Assembly: GCA_020426845.1 (NCBI GenBank)
Contig: JAGQPF010000322.1
Location: 1 to 49,288 of the forward strand
DNA length: 49,288 nt
Reading direction: 5' to 3'
From: Planctomycetales bacterium
GTDB lineage: Bacteria; Planctomycetota; Planctomycetia; Pirellulales; Pirellulaceae
In this document: positions 37,714-47,306 of the stretch, piece after piece
How positions within the stretch are numbered: the first letter of the stretch is position 1
Layout: the number at the start of each line of letters is the position of its first letter
Notes under the pieces: generated by a model
What the model saw: the letters and a program-made list of their open reading frames with translations, nothing else
Told to the model about the DNA's origin: nothing
Databases searched by the model: none
Translations under genes and position numbers: made by a program

Positions 37714-38279
37714 GACAAGGTCACTCCCCGCAGTCGCTCCACCGTCTCCTTGGTCCGCAATTTGGACAGGGCGTCGATGGTAGCCTTCACCAAGGTGACG
37801 GGATTATTCGTCCCGAAGCTCTTGGTCAAAATGTTGTGAATTCCAGCCGCCTCACACACGGCGCGAACCGCCGCACCGGCGATCACACCGGTACCGGGAC
37901 CGGCGGGCACCAGCAGCACCTTGGCGGCCCCGAAGCGGCCTTGCACGGAGTGAGGGATCGTTCCGTCACCCTCGAGCGGCACGCTGATTTGCTCACGAGA
38001 CGCCTGCTTGGTGGCCTTCTCGACGCTCGGCGGCACTTCGTTGGCCTTGCCGTAGCCCCAGCCCACCTTGCCCTTCGCGTCACCGACGACGACCATCGCC
38101 GCAAAGCTGAAACGACGGCCGCCCTTGACCACGGCGGCACAGCGCTTGATCTTGACGACGTGTTCCACCTCGCCGCTCTTGCGCTCCTCTTTCGGCTCCG
38201 AACGCCCGCGTCCGCGCCCACGTCCTCGGCCGCCGCCTCCGCCACCGCCGCCGCCGCCCGTGCTAAGTCTGATCGCCAC
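37710..38279 (-). CDS. rpsE: 30S ribosomal protein S5 with Gly/Arg-rich N terminus
   Basis: Small-subunit protein important for decoding accuracy, 189 aa. The double-stranded RNA-binding core ([17 protein letters not shown]) and C-terminal domain are normal. Ahead of them is an extension of about 35 residues with ten consecutive Gly followed by GR repeats, like an RGG box. It starts with GTG (AGGA eight bases upstream), chosen as the only start ahead of this tail. Coupled to rplO. Confidence 0.95.
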   Translation of the reverse strand: MAIRLSTGGGGGGGGGGRGRGRGRGRSEPKEERKSGEVEHVVKIKRCAAVVKGGRRFSFAAMVVVGDAKGKVGWGYGKANEVPPSVEKATKQASREQISVPLEGDGTIPHSVQGRFGAAKVLLVPAGPGTGVIAGAAVRAVCEAAGIHNILTKSFGTNNPVTLVKATIDALSKLRTKETVERLRGVTLS

Positions 38280-38499
38280 TACTATGTCCTGCTCGGAAAG
38301 TTGAGGGATGGATAGTTGGGAAGGTGAAACACACCGGTTTTCGTTATCCGCGGCTCAGTTTTGAGTCCACTTGGAATTCCCCAAGTTACCCGAATGAGAC
38401 TGCTTCGTTCAAGTCGGGACTTTGGGCAAGGCCCAACTGCCCGGTCTGAACCGTCGTTGCGTCGTTGCAACGTCGGTTCCGGTGGTTGTCAACCGCCTC
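38280..38499. other. Gap between rplR and rpsE
   Basis: 220 bases with no gene in the spc block. It holds the rpsE leader; no SD-linked small gene or structured element stands out. Confidence 0.5.
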
Positions 38500-38868
38500 C
38501 TAAAACTCGAGGCCCGCTTCGCGCGCGGCCTCGGCCAGCGCTTTGACGCGTCCATGGAACTTATAACAGCCGCGGTCAAAGGAGACAGACTTGACTCCCG
38601 CCTCCAACGCCTTCTCCGCCAACGCCTTGCCGACCAACGCGGCTGCGGCGACGTTGCCGCCGTATTTCACCGAATCACGCAGCGCGGCGTCCCGAGTGCT
38701 TGCCGAGCACAGGGTTTTGCCCTGCAGATCGTCGATGATTTGGGCGGAAATGTTTTGGTTGCTGCGGTAGACCGACAGCCGCGGACGGGTGCTGTCGCCA
38801 CGGAGCCGATTGCGAACGTGATGGCGCCGACGCTCGCGTTGCTTTTGAATGGACTTCTGACGGTTCAC
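38500..38868 (-). CDS. rplR: 50S ribosomal protein L18
   Basis: 122-aa 5S rRNA-binding protein. Recognised by [18 protein letters not shown], the central [10 protein letters not shown] and the ending [20 protein letters not shown]. Start codon is GTG, with GGAG eight bases upstream. Between rplF and rpsE. Confidence 0.97.
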   Translation of the reverse strand: MNRQKSIQKQRERRRHHVRNRLRGDSTRPRLSVYRSNQNISAQIIDDLQGKTLCSASTRDAALRDSVKYGGNVAAAALVGKALAEKALEAGVKSVSFDRGCYKFHGRVKALAEAAREAGLEF

Positions 38869-38957
38869 AACGGGAACTCCTGGTTGCTCGGCGCCGGCCC
38901 GTGGCCGGCAACGCCGAATCGTGTCTTACGCGGACATCGCGACGGCTGGTGGAACCG

Positions 38958-39494
38958 CTAGTTGGCCGACTTGCCGGGCTTGATCTTGACGAGCTCGCCC
39001 TGGTACCGAATGCCTTTTCCCTTGTAGGGCTCGGGCTTGCGGACCGCTCGGACCTCGGCGGCGAACTGACCGACCTTTTGTTTGTCGCAGCCCTTGACCA
39101 CCACGTGGGTGTTGTCCGGGCAGGTGACGTTCAGCTCGGCGGGGATCTTCTTCTTGATTTCGTTGGCGAAGCCGACGCGGAGGTTCAGCACGTCGCCCTG
39201 GACCGAGGCCACGTAACCGACGCCCACGATCTCCAGTCGCTTCTCGTAACCGTCCTTGACGCCGACGATCATGTTCTGAATCAACGAGCGAGTCAGGCCG
39301 TGGAACGCCCTGGACTCACGGTCATCGTTGTCCCGACTGACCACAATCGATTCGCCATCGACAGCGACCTTGACCTCCGGTCGATGCTCCCAGCTCAATT
39401 TGCCCTGGGGACCTTCGACCTGCACCGTCTGGTCCGTGACCGCCACCTTGATGCCGGCGGGGATGGCAATCGGCTTTTTCCCGATCCGAGACAT
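38958..39494 (-). CDS. rplF: 50S ribosomal protein L6
   Basis: 178-aa large-subunit protein. MSRIGKKPIAIPAGIKV opens it and GKGIRYQGELVKIKPGKSAN closes it, as in L6 (PYKGKGI motif). ATG at 39494 has AGGAG ten bases upstream. The frame upstream to 39548 is not family-like. Confidence 0.97.
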   Translation of the reverse strand: MSRIGKKPIAIPAGIKVAVTDQTVQVEGPQGKLSWEHRPEVKVAVDGESIVVSRDNDDRESRAFHGLTRSLIQNMIVGVKDGYEKRLEIVGVGYVASVQGDVLNLRVGFANEIKKKIPAELNVTCPDNTHVVVKGCDKQKVGQFAAEVRAVRKPEPYKGKGIRYQGELVKIKPGKSAN

Positions 39495-39613
39495 GCTCCG
39501 AGTACTCCTGTGCGCCGCCGTCAGGGACGACAGACGCCGATTTGACAAATATTCGCTGGCGTCCGGAAACTTTTTCCAGCCGATCCGGACGCGACGTCAG
39601 TTGGCCGCGAGAA

Positions 39614-40009
39614 TCACCACACTTCGCACAGCACTTCGCCACCCACGCATTGCTGGCGGGCTTCGCGGTCGCTGACCACGCCGTGGCTGGTGCTGATAAT
39701 GGTGATCCCCAGTCCGTTCAGGATTGGGGCGAGCTCCTTGGCCTTGCTGTACACGCGGCGTCCGGGCTTGCTGATGCGGCGAATCCGCTGAATCACTCGC
39801 TCGCCATTGGGACCATACTTCAGCTCGAGGCGGAGTTGTTTGACGGGCTCGTCATCCACCTCTTGCCAGTCCCAAATATAGCCCTCGCGCTTCAGGACAT
39901 CGGCCACGCCTCGCTTGACCTTGGAGGTGGGCATTTCCACAAAGTGCCGCTCGACGTTCACCGCGTTGCGAATGCGGGTCAACATGTCAGCGATGGGGTC
40001 GGTCATCAT
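39614..40009 (-). CDS. rpsH: 30S ribosomal protein S8
   Basis: 131-aa rRNA-binding protein that also acts as spc translational repressor in E. coli. Starts MMTDPIADMLTRIRNA; two adjacent ATGs (40009 and 40006) are possible. Ends STSHGVVSDREARQQCVGGE and EVLCEVW. Next to zinc-type rpsN. Confidence 0.97.
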   Translation of the reverse strand: MMTDPIADMLTRIRNAVNVERHFVEMPTSKVKRGVADVLKREGYIWDWQEVDDEPVKQLRLELKYGPNGERVIQRIRRISKPGRRVYSKAKELAPILNGLGITIISTSHGVVSDREARQQCVGGEVLCEVW

Positions 40010-40040
40010 GGTGCTAGGGTTTCCTTATTCAAGCCACAAA

Positions 40041-40226
40041 CTACCAACTCGCCTTGCGGACGCCGGGGATCACCCCTTGGTCGGCAAGCTTTCGGAAACA
40101 AATTCGGCACAGGCCGAACTTGCGGTAGACGGCGCGGGGACGGCCACAAAGCTGGCAACGCCGCTCCTGCCGAGTGGAGAACTTTGGCTCGCGTTTGGCT
40201 TTCGCGATTTTGGATTTACTCGCCAC
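40041..40226 (-). CDS. rpsN: 30S ribosomal protein S14, zinc type (S14Z)
   Basis: 61-aa small-subunit protein with two CxxC pairs (Cys24, Cys27, Cys40, Cys43) that bind zinc. GTG start at 40226 (AGGTG eight bases upstream), giving [20 protein letters not shown]. Longer upstream frame overlaps rplE and is not used. This is the short, zinc-containing form, as in Gram-positives and thermophiles. Confidence 0.94.
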   Translation of the reverse strand: MASKSKIAKAKREPKFSTRQERRCQLCGRPRAVYRKFGLCRICFRKLADQGVIPGVRKASW

Positions 40227-40296
40227 GGAGATTGCACCTGTGGTTAGTGGGGGGAGGCCGCGGGGGGCCCAACGAAGTCTGCGGGTGAAAAGACCG

Positions 40297-40866
40297 TTAG
40301 GCGGCGCCCGCGCCAGCCTCGGCGGTCTGTTGGAACGGCATTCCCATTCGCTCAAGCAACTCCAACGCCTCCGCGTTGTTGTCGGCCGAGGTGCAAATGG
40401 TGATGTGCATTCCTTGGGGTCGAAGGAACTTGTCCGGATTCAGCTCGGGAAAGACCAGCTGCTCGGTCAAGCCCATGCTGTAGTTGCCGTTGCCGTCGAA
40501 CGCCTTGCGGCTGATGCCGCGGAAGTCGCGAACGCGGGGCAGGGCGATCGAGATCAGGCGATCGAGGAACTCATACATGCGGGCGCCGCGAAGCGTGACC
40601 TTGCAGCCGATCGGCATTCCCGCACGCAGGCGGAAGTTCGCGATCGATTTGCGAGCGCGGGTCACAATCGGCTTCTGGCCGGTGATCTGCGTCAACGCCT
40701 CGACCGCCGTCTCCAAGTGCTTCTTCTCCTGAATGGCGGAGCCGACGCCCATGTTGACGGAGATCTTCTCCAGACGCGGCAGCGACAGCCGATTGGTGCG
40801 GCCAAGCGACTCTGCCAGCGCGGGAAGCACCTCTTGCACGTATTTGTCTTGCAAACGCGGGGTCAT
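40297..40866 (-). CDS. rplE: 50S ribosomal protein L5
   Basis: 189-aa protein binding 5S rRNA and the P-site bridge. Motifs [20 protein letters not shown] and [20 protein letters not shown] are diagnostic. Ends with an Ala/Gly-rich tail. ATG at 40866; the gap of 121 nt to rplX is larger than usual. Confidence 0.97.
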   Translation of the reverse strand: MTPRLQDKYVQEVLPALAESLGRTNRLSLPRLEKISVNMGVGSAIQEKKHLETAVEALTQITGQKPIVTRARKSIANFRLRAGMPIGCKVTLRGARMYEFLDRLISIALPRVRDFRGISRKAFDGNGNYSMGLTEQLVFPELNPDKFLRPQGMHITICTSADNNAEALELLERMGMPFQQTAEAGAGAA

Positions 40867-40987
40867 GATAATTCCATCGCAACGATGTTGGGGAGTATGC
40901 CTCGTTTGCCTCGAGGCTCCACCTCAGCGGACTCTGGGACTTGGCCGGGACTCGGAAGTAGTGTAACTCCGCCGAGCCGGGGTCGAC

Positions 40988-41323
40988 TTAATTGTTCTTG
41001 GGGGGGGCAATCGTGCTGATCGCCGCGTCGCATTGCTTGCAATGGCGCTCCTTGGCGCCGTCCTTCGCGAACCGCACGCCGACGCGAGTCGGTTTGGAGC
41101 AATGGGGGCAAACCAGCATCACGTTGGACACGGAAATTGGCATCTCGCGAGTCAATCGCCCGCCTTGCGGGTTCTTCTGTGACCGGCGCACATGCTTGTA
41201 GACCTGGTTGACGCCTTCGACCACCACGCGGCCTTCGCCGTGGTTGACCGACAGCACTCGGCCCTGGGAGCCGGCGCTGTTGCCGTTCAGCACAACGACG
41301 ATGTCGTCCTTCTTGATCTTCAT
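40988..41323 (-). CDS. rplX: 50S ribosomal protein L24
   Basis: 111-aa large-subunit assembly initiator. It has the KOW motif VVVLNGNSAGSQGRVLSVN, then VVEGVNQVYKHVRRSQKNPQ and a C-terminal CPHCSKPTRVG with a second CKQC, so four Cys may bind zinc. I chose ATG 41323 (GAGGTGG about seven bases upstream); a GTG at 41329 overlaps the rplN stop as GTGA and is the alternative. Confidence 0.95.
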   Translation of the reverse strand: MKIKKDDIVVVLNGNSAGSQGRVLSVNHGEGRVVVEGVNQVYKHVRRSQKNPQGGRLTREMPISVSNVMLVCPHCSKPTRVGVRFAKDGAKERHCKQCDAAISTIAPPKNN

Positions 41324-41325
41324 GC

Positions 41326-41694
41326 TCACACCACCTCATTTGCGAGGCTGACAATCTTCATAAAATTCCGCTCCCGCAGCTCGCGGGCGACGGCGCCGAA
41401 AATGCGAGTGCCGCGGGGATTGCGATCGTTGTCGACCAGCACGACGGCGTTGCTGTCAAAGCGAATGTAGCTGCCATCGGCGCGGCGAGTCGGCTGCTTG
41501 ACGCGGACGATCACCGCCTTGACGACCGCCTTCTTCTTCACTTCGCTGCCCGGGCTGACGCTCTTGACGCTGCAGATGATCACGTCGCCGAGGCCTGCCG
41601 TGCGGCGTCGCGAGCCGCCCAGCACCTTGATGCACATGACTTCCTTGGCGCCGGTGTTGTCGGCAACCGCCAGCCGTGTCTCTTGTTGAATCAT
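41326..41694 (-). CDS. rplN: 50S ribosomal protein L14
   Basis: 122-aa large-subunit protein with [20 protein letters not shown] and the conserved GDVIICSVK and [14 protein letters not shown] blocks. It stops only two bases before the rplX ATG, so the two are coupled. Confidence 0.98.
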   Translation of the reverse strand: MIQQETRLAVADNTGAKEVMCIKVLGGSRRRTAGLGDVIICSVKSVSPGSEVKKKAVVKAVIVRVKQPTRRADGSYIRFDSNAVVLVDNDRNPRGTRIFGAVARELRERNFMKIVSLANEVV

Positions 41695-41742
41695 GGTTCT
41701 ATTCCTGTGTCAGTCGCCGCCGAGGCGGGCTGTCTCAGCACT

Positions 41743-42057
41743 TTAGCTTTGCTGCTCTTCGGCGGCCTTCGCCTCGGCTTTGCGAGCCGCACGCAGGGCG
41801 GCCACGTCGACCTCGGTGCTCTTGGAGACCACTCGCACCAGCTGCCACCGCTTCGTCTTCGAGGTCGGCATCGACTCGATAATCTCCACCGTGTCGCCGT
41901 TGCCCGACTCGTTGTTCTCGTCATGCACGTAGCAGATCGTTCGCTCGCGAATGAACTTGCCGTAGAGCGGATGTTGCACGCGCCGCTCAATCTCCACGCG
42001 ACGCGTCTTGTCGCACTTGTCTCGCGTAACTACGCCAATTTCAGTTCGCTTGGGCAT
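41743..42057 (-). CDS. rpsQ: 30S ribosomal protein S17
   Basis: 104-aa small-subunit protein: [20 protein letters not shown] and the [15 protein letters not shown] end of the OB fold, with a charged C-terminal tail (about 85-104). ATG at 42057; frame extension to 42105 is not S17-like. Confidence 0.96.
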   Translation of the reverse strand: MPKRTEIGVVTRDKCDKTRRVEIERRVQHPLYGKFIRERTICYVHDENNESGNGDTVEIIESMPTSKTKRWQLVRVVSKSTEVDVAALRAARKAEAKAAEEQQS

Positions 42058-42168
42058 CGTGGTTTCCCGAATTCGGCCGGGTCCGAAAGGTGGTTGTCGA
42101 AACACCGTCCGTTCAACTGACGGATGTTTTCGGCTGTTAGCTGTCCAATGGGTGCCAGTTAATCCGCG

Positions 42169-42378
42169 TTAGCCTTGAGCCTTGGCGGCTGCCAGCTCGC
42201 GCTCACGCTGCAACGTCTTGATTTGGGCGACCATCCGCCGCTGCCGTCGCAGCTCGCTGGGAGCGTCGAGACGCTCCGTTTGAGCCTGAATCCGCAGCCG
42301 GAACAGATGCTCGATGGTGTCCTTGAGCGTCGCCGCGAGTTGCTCGTCGCTCATGTCCCGCAATTCTTCCAACTTCAT
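42169..42378 (-). CDS. rpmC: 50S ribosomal protein L29
   Basis: 69-aa helical protein at the tunnel exit. MKLEELRDMSDEQLAATLKD and the LFRLRIQAQTERLD helix are typical. Between rplP and rpsQ in standard order. Confidence 0.95.
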   Translation of the reverse strand: MKLEELRDMSDEQLAATLKDTIEHLFRLRIQAQTERLDAPSELRRQRRMVAQIKTLQRERELAAAKAQG

Positions 42379-42455
42379 CGTGCCGTGCTCACGCGTCGTA
42401 TCTGGGATGTATGGCCTGGGCCACGCCCTGCTTCTGTATCAACGGGTCCGCAACG

Positions 42456-42872
42456 TCAAATCGTGCGGCGCCGCACCAGGCGAACCCGGATCGGCATCTT
42501 GTGGGCCAGACGAGCGAAACAGACTTTCGCCTGCTCCTCGGTCACTCCGGCCAGCTCGTACAGCACGGTGCCCGGCTTGACGACCGCCACCCACGCCTCG
42601 GGCTCGCCTTTGCCCTTGCCCATCCGCGTCTCCAACGGAGTCGACGTGATGGACTTGTGCGGAAACACTCGCACATACAATCGGCCCTCGCCGCGCACAT
42701 ACTGCTGAGCGGCGATACGGCCGGCTTCGATGGTCTGAGCTTTAATCCAGCCCGCGTCCATGGACTGCAGGCCGAAGTCGCCGAAGACCACCGTGTTGCC
42801 ACGAGTGGCGTTACCTTTTATACGACCGCGTTGGCTTTTTCGGTGCTTGACCCGCTTCGGCATCAGAGCCAT
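42456..42872 (-). CDS. rplP: 50S ribosomal protein L16
   Basis: 138-aa protein near the A site. MALMPKRVKHRKSQRGRIKG, the ARGEGRLYVR-like RGEGRLYVRVF and PLETRMGKGKGEPEAWV are diagnostic. ATG at 42872 (GGGAG nine bases upstream) lies inside the end of rpsC, giving about 62 nt of overlap in another frame; a second ATG at 42863 would shorten the protein by three residues. Confidence 0.96.
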   Translation of the reverse strand: MALMPKRVKHRKSQRGRIKGNATRGNTVVFGDFGLQSMDAGWIKAQTIEAGRIAAQQYVRGEGRLYVRVFPHKSITSTPLETRMGKGKGEPEAWVAVVKPGTVLYELAGVTEEQAKVCFARLAHKMPIRVRLVRRRTI

Positions 42873-43524
42873 CGGTACCGTCTCCCTCAAACATGCCTTG
42901 ATTGATCCAAACCTGAATGCCGATGTGCCCTTGGGCCGTCATCGCCTCGGTGAACCCGTAGTCGATTTTGGCCCGGAGGGTGCTCAGCGGCATCGATCCG
43001 GAGATTTGTTTTTCACGCCGCGCCATTTCGGCGCCGCCCAACCGCCCGGCCAACTGCACCTTGATGCCCTTGGCGCCCGCGTCCATCGCCTGCTCCATCG
43101 CCCGCTTCATCGTGCGGCGGAAGCTGCTGCGTCGTTGCAGCTGCTGGGCGATGTCCTCGGCCACCAGCTGTGCCTGCAGCTCGGGGCGCGCAAGCTCCTC
43201 GACCTTCAGGTTGACGACGCGTCCCGTCAGCGACTGCAGATCCTCCTGCAGCAGCTCGATGTCTTGCCCCTTCTTGCCGATGATGACACCGGGGCGAGCC
43301 ACGTACAGCACCACCTTCACCTCGTCACGCGTCCGCTCGATTTCGATGCGGTCGATGCCGGCGTTGCGATAGCTGCGATTCGATGGATGGTTCTTGATGA
43401 AATTCCGCACCTTCTGGTCTTCCAACAGCAGTTCGCTGAACTGCTTCTTGTTGGCGTACCAGCGGCTTTTCCAACCGAGCATGATGCCGGTGCGGTATCC
43501 GATTGGATTGACTTTTTGACCCAT
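42811..43524 (-). CDS. rpsC: 30S ribosomal protein S3
   Basis: Mature 237-aa small-subunit protein at mRNA entry. MGQKVNPIGYRTGIMLGWKS, the KH-domain loop VVLYVARPGVIIGKKGQD and IDYGFTEAMTAQGHIGIQVW are clear. Its C-terminal tail (about 215-237) is Asp/Gly then Lys-rich and overlaps rplP by about 62 nt. Confidence 0.97.
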   Translation of the reverse strand: MGQKVNPIGYRTGIMLGWKSRWYANKKQFSELLLEDQKVRNFIKNHPSNRSYRNAGIDRIEIERTRDEVKVVLYVARPGVIIGKKGQDIELLQEDLQSLTGRVVNLKVEELARPELQAQLVAEDIAQQLQRRSSFRRTMKRAMEQAMDAGAKGIKVQLAGRLGGAEMARREKQISGSMPLSTLRAKIDYGFTEAMTAQGHIGIQVWINQGMFEGDGTDGSDAEAGQAPKKPTRSYKR

Positions 43525-43564
43525 GAGTTGCTATCGGGCTGGGGTGAGGTGACTGCGACCCGAA

Positions 43565-43921
43565 CTACAGGTTCGAGAACTCTTCAAGGGCAACGTGAAT
43601 GTGCGAGGATCGCTTGCGGATCATGAACGCCATGCCGCGAGCGCGAGGCCGAATTCGCTTGAACATCGGGCCGCCGTCAACGCGGGCGTCGACCACCACC
43701 AGTTGCTCGGCCGAAATCGTCCGGCCGGGATTCTGATCGGGGTCCTGAGCGTTGCCCAGGGCGCTGAGCAACACCTTCTCCAGCATCCGCGCCCCGCGGT
43801 GCGGCTGGTAGCGAAGGATATCCAACGCCTCGTCCGCAAACTTGCCTCGAATCATCGTCGCAAGGTGACGCACCTTGCGAGGGCTGATGCGAGCATGGCG
43901 GTGGGAAGCTCGAAAAGCCAT
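43565..43921 (-). CDS. rplV: 50S ribosomal protein L22
   Basis: 118-aa tunnel-lining protein. MAFRASHRHARISPRKVRHL opens it, and GPMFKRIRPRARGMAFMIRK near the end is the L22 hairpin. ATG at 43921 has GAGG ten bases upstream. Between rpsS and rpsC. Confidence 0.96.
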   Translation of the reverse strand: MAFRASHRHARISPRKVRHLATMIRGKFADEALDILRYQPHRGARMLEKVLLSALGNAQDPDQNPGRTISAEQLVVVDARVDGGPMFKRIRPRARGMAFMIRKRSSHIHVALEEFSNL

Positions 43922-44022
43922 GGCTAAACCCTCGTCTCGACTTCGCTGTGAATTGGAATGGTGACGGCAATTGCTGACCGACCTCGGGGCGCCGAGCAAC
44001 GAGCTAGCCGCCCGACCGCGGA

Positions 44023-44292
44023 CTAGCGTTTGCCTTTGCCGCCGTGTGATTTGAATGTTCGTGTCGGAGCAAACTCGCCGAGCTTGTGGCCGACCATGTC
44101 CTCGGTGACGAACACTTTGATGTGCTTGCGACCGTCGTGGACCATGAACGTGTGGCCGACGAACTCCGGGACAATGGTGCAGGCTCGCGCCCACGTCTTG
44201 ATCGGCTCCTTGGTGTTCGCCTCATCTTGCCGCTGCACCTTGCGATACAACTTGAAGTCGACGAACGGCCCTTTTTTCTGCGACCTGCTCAT
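44023..44292 (-). CDS. rpsS: 30S ribosomal protein S19
   Basis: 89-aa head protein. [20 protein letters not shown] and [20 protein letters not shown] plus [20 protein letters not shown] are S19 hallmarks. ATG start. Confidence 0.98.
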   Translation of the reverse strand: MSRSQKKGPFVDFKLYRKVQRQDEANTKEPIKTWARACTIVPEFVGHTFMVHDGRKHIKVFVTEDMVGHKLGEFAPTRTFKSHGGKGKR

Positions 44293-44335
44293 GCTGCTTG
44301 AGATCCGCTCACTGGGGATGACTTATAAAAGGTGG

Positions 44336-45199
44336 CTACCGCTTCTTGATCCGCAGTTGACCGTACCGCCTCGAGCGGCGGCGGCGGACAATGGCGGCGT
44401 TGGAAGCCTTGCGGCGATTCCGCGTCGGGCCGCCCTTGGCGGGCACGCCCGAGGGGCTGACCGGATGGCGACCGCCCTTGGTTCGGCCTTCACCACCGCC
44501 GTGGGGATGGTCGATGGGATTCATCGCCGTGCCGCGGACGTGGGGACGGCGGCCAAGCCATCGCTTGCGACCCGCCTTGCCCAGCCGAATGGCCATATGC
44601 TCGGGGTTGCTGACCTTGCCGAGGGTTGCGCGACACTTCGACGGCACGCGCCGCACTTCGCCGCTAGGCAGGATGAGCTGAGCCCAATCCGCCTCGCGAG
44701 CCGAAAGCGTGGCCGAGGTGCCGGCGCTGCGGCACAGCACGCCACCCTGCCCGGGCTGCAGCTCGATGTTGTGGATCACGGCGCCCGGCGGCATATTCTT
44801 CAACGGCAGGCAATTGCCCAGCGAAGGCGGTGCCTCGGGGCCGCTCTGCACCTTGTCGCCCTTCTTTAGCCCGTCGGGAGCGAGGATGTATCGCTTCTCG
44901 CCGTCGGAATAAAACAGCAACGCGATGCGAGCCGAGCGATTCGGATCGTACTGGATCGAGTCCACGACCGCCACGACCCCGTCCTTCTTGCGACGGAAAT
45001 CGATCACGCGGTAGCGGCGCTTGTGGCCCCCGCCACGATGGCGGCAGGTGATCTTGCCTTGGTTATTGCGGCCACCCTTCTTGCGGAGCGGCCGCAACAG
45101 GGTTCGCTCGGGCTTGGCGCCGGGAGTCAGCTCCGCAAAGTCGCTGACCGTGGCGCCACGGCGTCCGGGCGTGGTCGGTTTGTAAAATCGAATACCCAT
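44336..45199 (-). CDS. rplB: 50S ribosomal protein L2
   Basis: 287-aa protein needed for subunit joining and peptidyl transfer. [20 protein letters not shown] at the start; the conserved [20 protein letters not shown] near the C terminus contains the functional His. ATG at 45199. 129 nt after rplW. Confidence 0.98.
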   Translation of the reverse strand: MGIRFYKPTTPGRRGATVSDFAELTPGAKPERTLLRPLRKKGGRNNQGKITCRHRGGGHKRRYRVIDFRRKKDGVVAVVDSIQYDPNRSARIALLFYSDGEKRYILAPDGLKKGDKVQSGPEAPPSLGNCLPLKNMPPGAVIHNIELQPGQGGVLCRSAGTSATLSAREADWAQLILPSGEVRRVPSKCRATLGKVSNPEHMAIRLGKAGRKRWLGRRPHVRGTAMNPIDHPHGGGEGRTKGGRHPVSPSGVPAKGGPTRNRRKASNAAIVRRRRSRRYGQLRIKKR

Positions 45200-45328
45200 G
45201 GGGTTGGTCCTGCCGGTTGGTTATCCTGCCGGTTGTCTTTTTGGCTTCGCAATCGCGATTCAATGTAGCCGGATGCGATGCAATGCGATCGATCGATTTG
45301 ATCGATTGATTCAATCGACTGGAAGCGA

Positions 45329-45664
45329 TTAGAAGAAGTCGATGCGGCTCTCGGAGTCGAGCGTCACCAACGCTTTCTTCCAGCCTTTCGTGCGTCCGTA
45401 GCGAAAGCGATAGCGGCGCGGCTTGCCCTTGCGGGTCTGTGTCCGCACCTTCAGCACTTTCACGTCGAACAGCTCTTCAACCGCTCGCTTGACGTCCTCT
45501 TTGCTCGCCAACTTGTTGACTTCGAAGGAGTACTGGTTCGCCTCATTGGCGGCACGCATGCCCTTCTCGGTCACCAGCGGACGCATCAGCACCTGATGCG
45601 GATCCAGCTGCAACCCCTTCTTCTGGCGCCCGGTGGCGGGCGTGTCGGTGGAGGTGGTGTTCAT
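45329..45664 (-). CDS. rplW: 50S ribosomal protein L23
   Basis: 111-aa tunnel-exit protein. QVLMRPLVTEKGMRAANEAN and FDVKVLKVRTQTRKGKPRRY are diagnostic. An N-terminal Thr/Ser extension of about 20 residues precedes the fold. ATG at 45664 with AGAAGG six bases upstream. Confidence 0.96.
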   Translation of the reverse strand: MNTTSTDTPATGRQKKGLQLDPHQVLMRPLVTEKGMRAANEANQYSFEVNKLASKEDVKRAVEELFDVKVLKVRTQTRKGKPRRYRFRYGRTKGWKKALVTLDSESRIDFF

Positions 45665-45683
45665 GGTTGTCCTTCTCGCCAAA

Positions 45684-46337
45684 CTACTCGGCCGGCGACG
45701 TCGAACGCGACGAAGCCGCTTTTGCCTTGAGTTGATCCAATGCCGCCTTGGTGACCAGCATCCGCGACGGCTTGAGCACCGCCAACGCGTTCAGGTCTCC
45801 CGCAGGCACCACGGTCACGCCGGGAATGTTGCGGGCGCTTTTGTACAGGTTCAGATCCAGCTCGGCGGGCGAGATCACGGTTGTCACGCCGGTCAACCCG
45901 AGAGCCTTCAGAACGGTCGCCATCTCTTTGGTCTTGGGCTGCGACATGGACAGGTCGTCGATCACCATCAGCTGGTTGTCGGCCAGCTTGGAGGCGACGG
46001 CCATCCGCGTGGCGGCCTGCAGGGCCTTGCGGGGCAAGCGGTACGAGTAGTCGCGCGGACGCTTTGCGAACGCGTGGCCACCGCCGCGCCGCACCGGCGA
46101 GCGTTTGTGGCCGGCTCGAGCGTTGCCCGTGCCCTTTTGCCGATACATCTTCTTGCGAGCGCCGGAGACATCCGAGCGGCTGCGAGTGCGGTGAGTGCCG
46201 AGCCGCAGGTTGGCCTGGTACATCACGACCGCATCATGCAGCAATTGCCGACTGATTCGGGGCGCCAAGTCCTCGGGCGAAATCTCGTAGGTGCCGACTT
46301 CCTTGCCGTCACGACTCAAAATGGGCAGACCTGCCAT
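45684..46337 (-). CDS. rplD: 50S ribosomal protein L4
   Basis: 217-aa protein; in E. coli L4 also regulates the S10 operon. The core includes RTRSRSDVSGARKKMYRQKG, GGHAFAKRPRDYSYRLPRKA and NIPGVTVVPAGDLNALAVLK. Ends with a Ser/Ala-rich tail. ATG at 46337 (weak SD); the longer frame to 46454 overlaps rplC and is not used. Confidence 0.97.
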   Translation of the reverse strand: MAGLPILSRDGKEVGTYEISPEDLAPRISRQLLHDAVVMYQANLRLGTHRTRSRSDVSGARKKMYRQKGTGNARAGHKRSPVRRGGGHAFAKRPRDYSYRLPRKALQAATRMAVASKLADNQLMVIDDLSMSQPKTKEMATVLKALGLTGVTTVISPAELDLNLYKSARNIPGVTVVPAGDLNALAVLKPSRMLVTKAALDQLKAKAASSRSTSPAE

Positions 46338-46422
46338 CCGTCTCACCGTTGTTGCTTTGCGTTGTCGTCGGCCTTGATGGGCCTTCGAGCGGCCGTTGAC
46401 CGGCCTTTCCACTACCGTTGCG

Positions 46423-47106
46423 TTAGTACTTGTTCGTCTCGCGGATCTCGACAAAGCCGCCGTTGGGGCCCGGAACCGCGCCGCGAATCAGCAGCAGCGA
46501 ATTCTCCTCGTCGATTGCGACCACCTCCAGATTGCGGGTGGTGACGCGAGCGTTGCCGTACTGGCCCGCCATCCGCTTGCCTTTGAACACCCGGCTCGGG
46601 GCGGCGCTCATGCCGGTGCTGCCGCCATGGCGATGCACCTTCTTGACGCCGTGCGTGGCGCGTTGGCCACTGAAGTTGTGCCGCTTCATCACGCCGGCGT
46701 AGCCGCGACCTTTGCTGGTGCCCGTGACGTCAACTCGCTTGACCTCTTCGAACACCTTGACGGTCAGCTCCTGACCGAGCTCAAGGCCGTCCGCGTCGCG
46801 GATCTCGCGCACGAACCGCTTCGGCTCGCAGTCGGCCTTCGGAGTCAGCTCGACCCCCGCGGCCGACAACTTGCGGCTGCGTTTGCTTTTCAGCGGACCG
46901 ACGTGGCCTTGCTCGCTGCGACGCGCCAGACGGCGCGGTTTGTCCTCGTACCCCAGCTGAACTGCGGAGTAACCATCGCGCTCGGGCGTGCGAAGCTGTA
47001 GAACGTGGCAAGGACCGGCCTGAATCACCGTCACCGGGATTACCGTGCCTTGTTCGGTATAGATTTGCGTCATCCCGACCTTGCGGCCGAGTAATCCTTT
47101 TGCCAT
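46423..47106 (-). CDS. rplC: 50S ribosomal protein L3
   Basis: 227-aa large-subunit assembly protein. MAKGLLGRKVGMTQIYTEQG, GRGYAGVMKRHNFSGQRATH and the loop near SAAPSRVFKGKRMAGQYGNA are diagnostic. ATG at 47106. A 200-nt leader separates it from rpsJ. Confidence 0.98.
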   Translation of the reverse strand: MAKGLLGRKVGMTQIYTEQGTVIPVTVIQAGPCHVLQLRTPERDGYSAVQLGYEDKPRRLARRSEQGHVGPLKSKRSRKLSAAGVELTPKADCEPKRFVREIRDADGLELGQELTVKVFEEVKRVDVTGTSKGRGYAGVMKRHNFSGQRATHGVKKVHRHGGSTGMSAAPSRVFKGKRMAGQYGNARVTTRNLEVVAIDEENSLLLIRGAVPGPNGGFVEIRETNKY

Positions 47107-47306
47107 AGCTCGTCACCCCGAGGGTATTGCCGACAGGTTTTTGCGGTTTACACAAACTGCCTGTCAGGCTTCCATCATAGGACTAGACACTCCAGATGCC
47201 GTCGCCCACCACTCTCCGCCACACACGGGCGGTGTGGAAGCGACAGGTTTGCGAGAATCCGAAACTCGCGTTGTGCACGCGCCGATCGGATTCACGCGGA
47301 TTATTG

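Noticed and set aside
44023..44194. L22 with a long N-terminal extension
   Set aside because: The open frame to 44194 overlaps rpsS; the ATG at 43921 gives the family N terminus.
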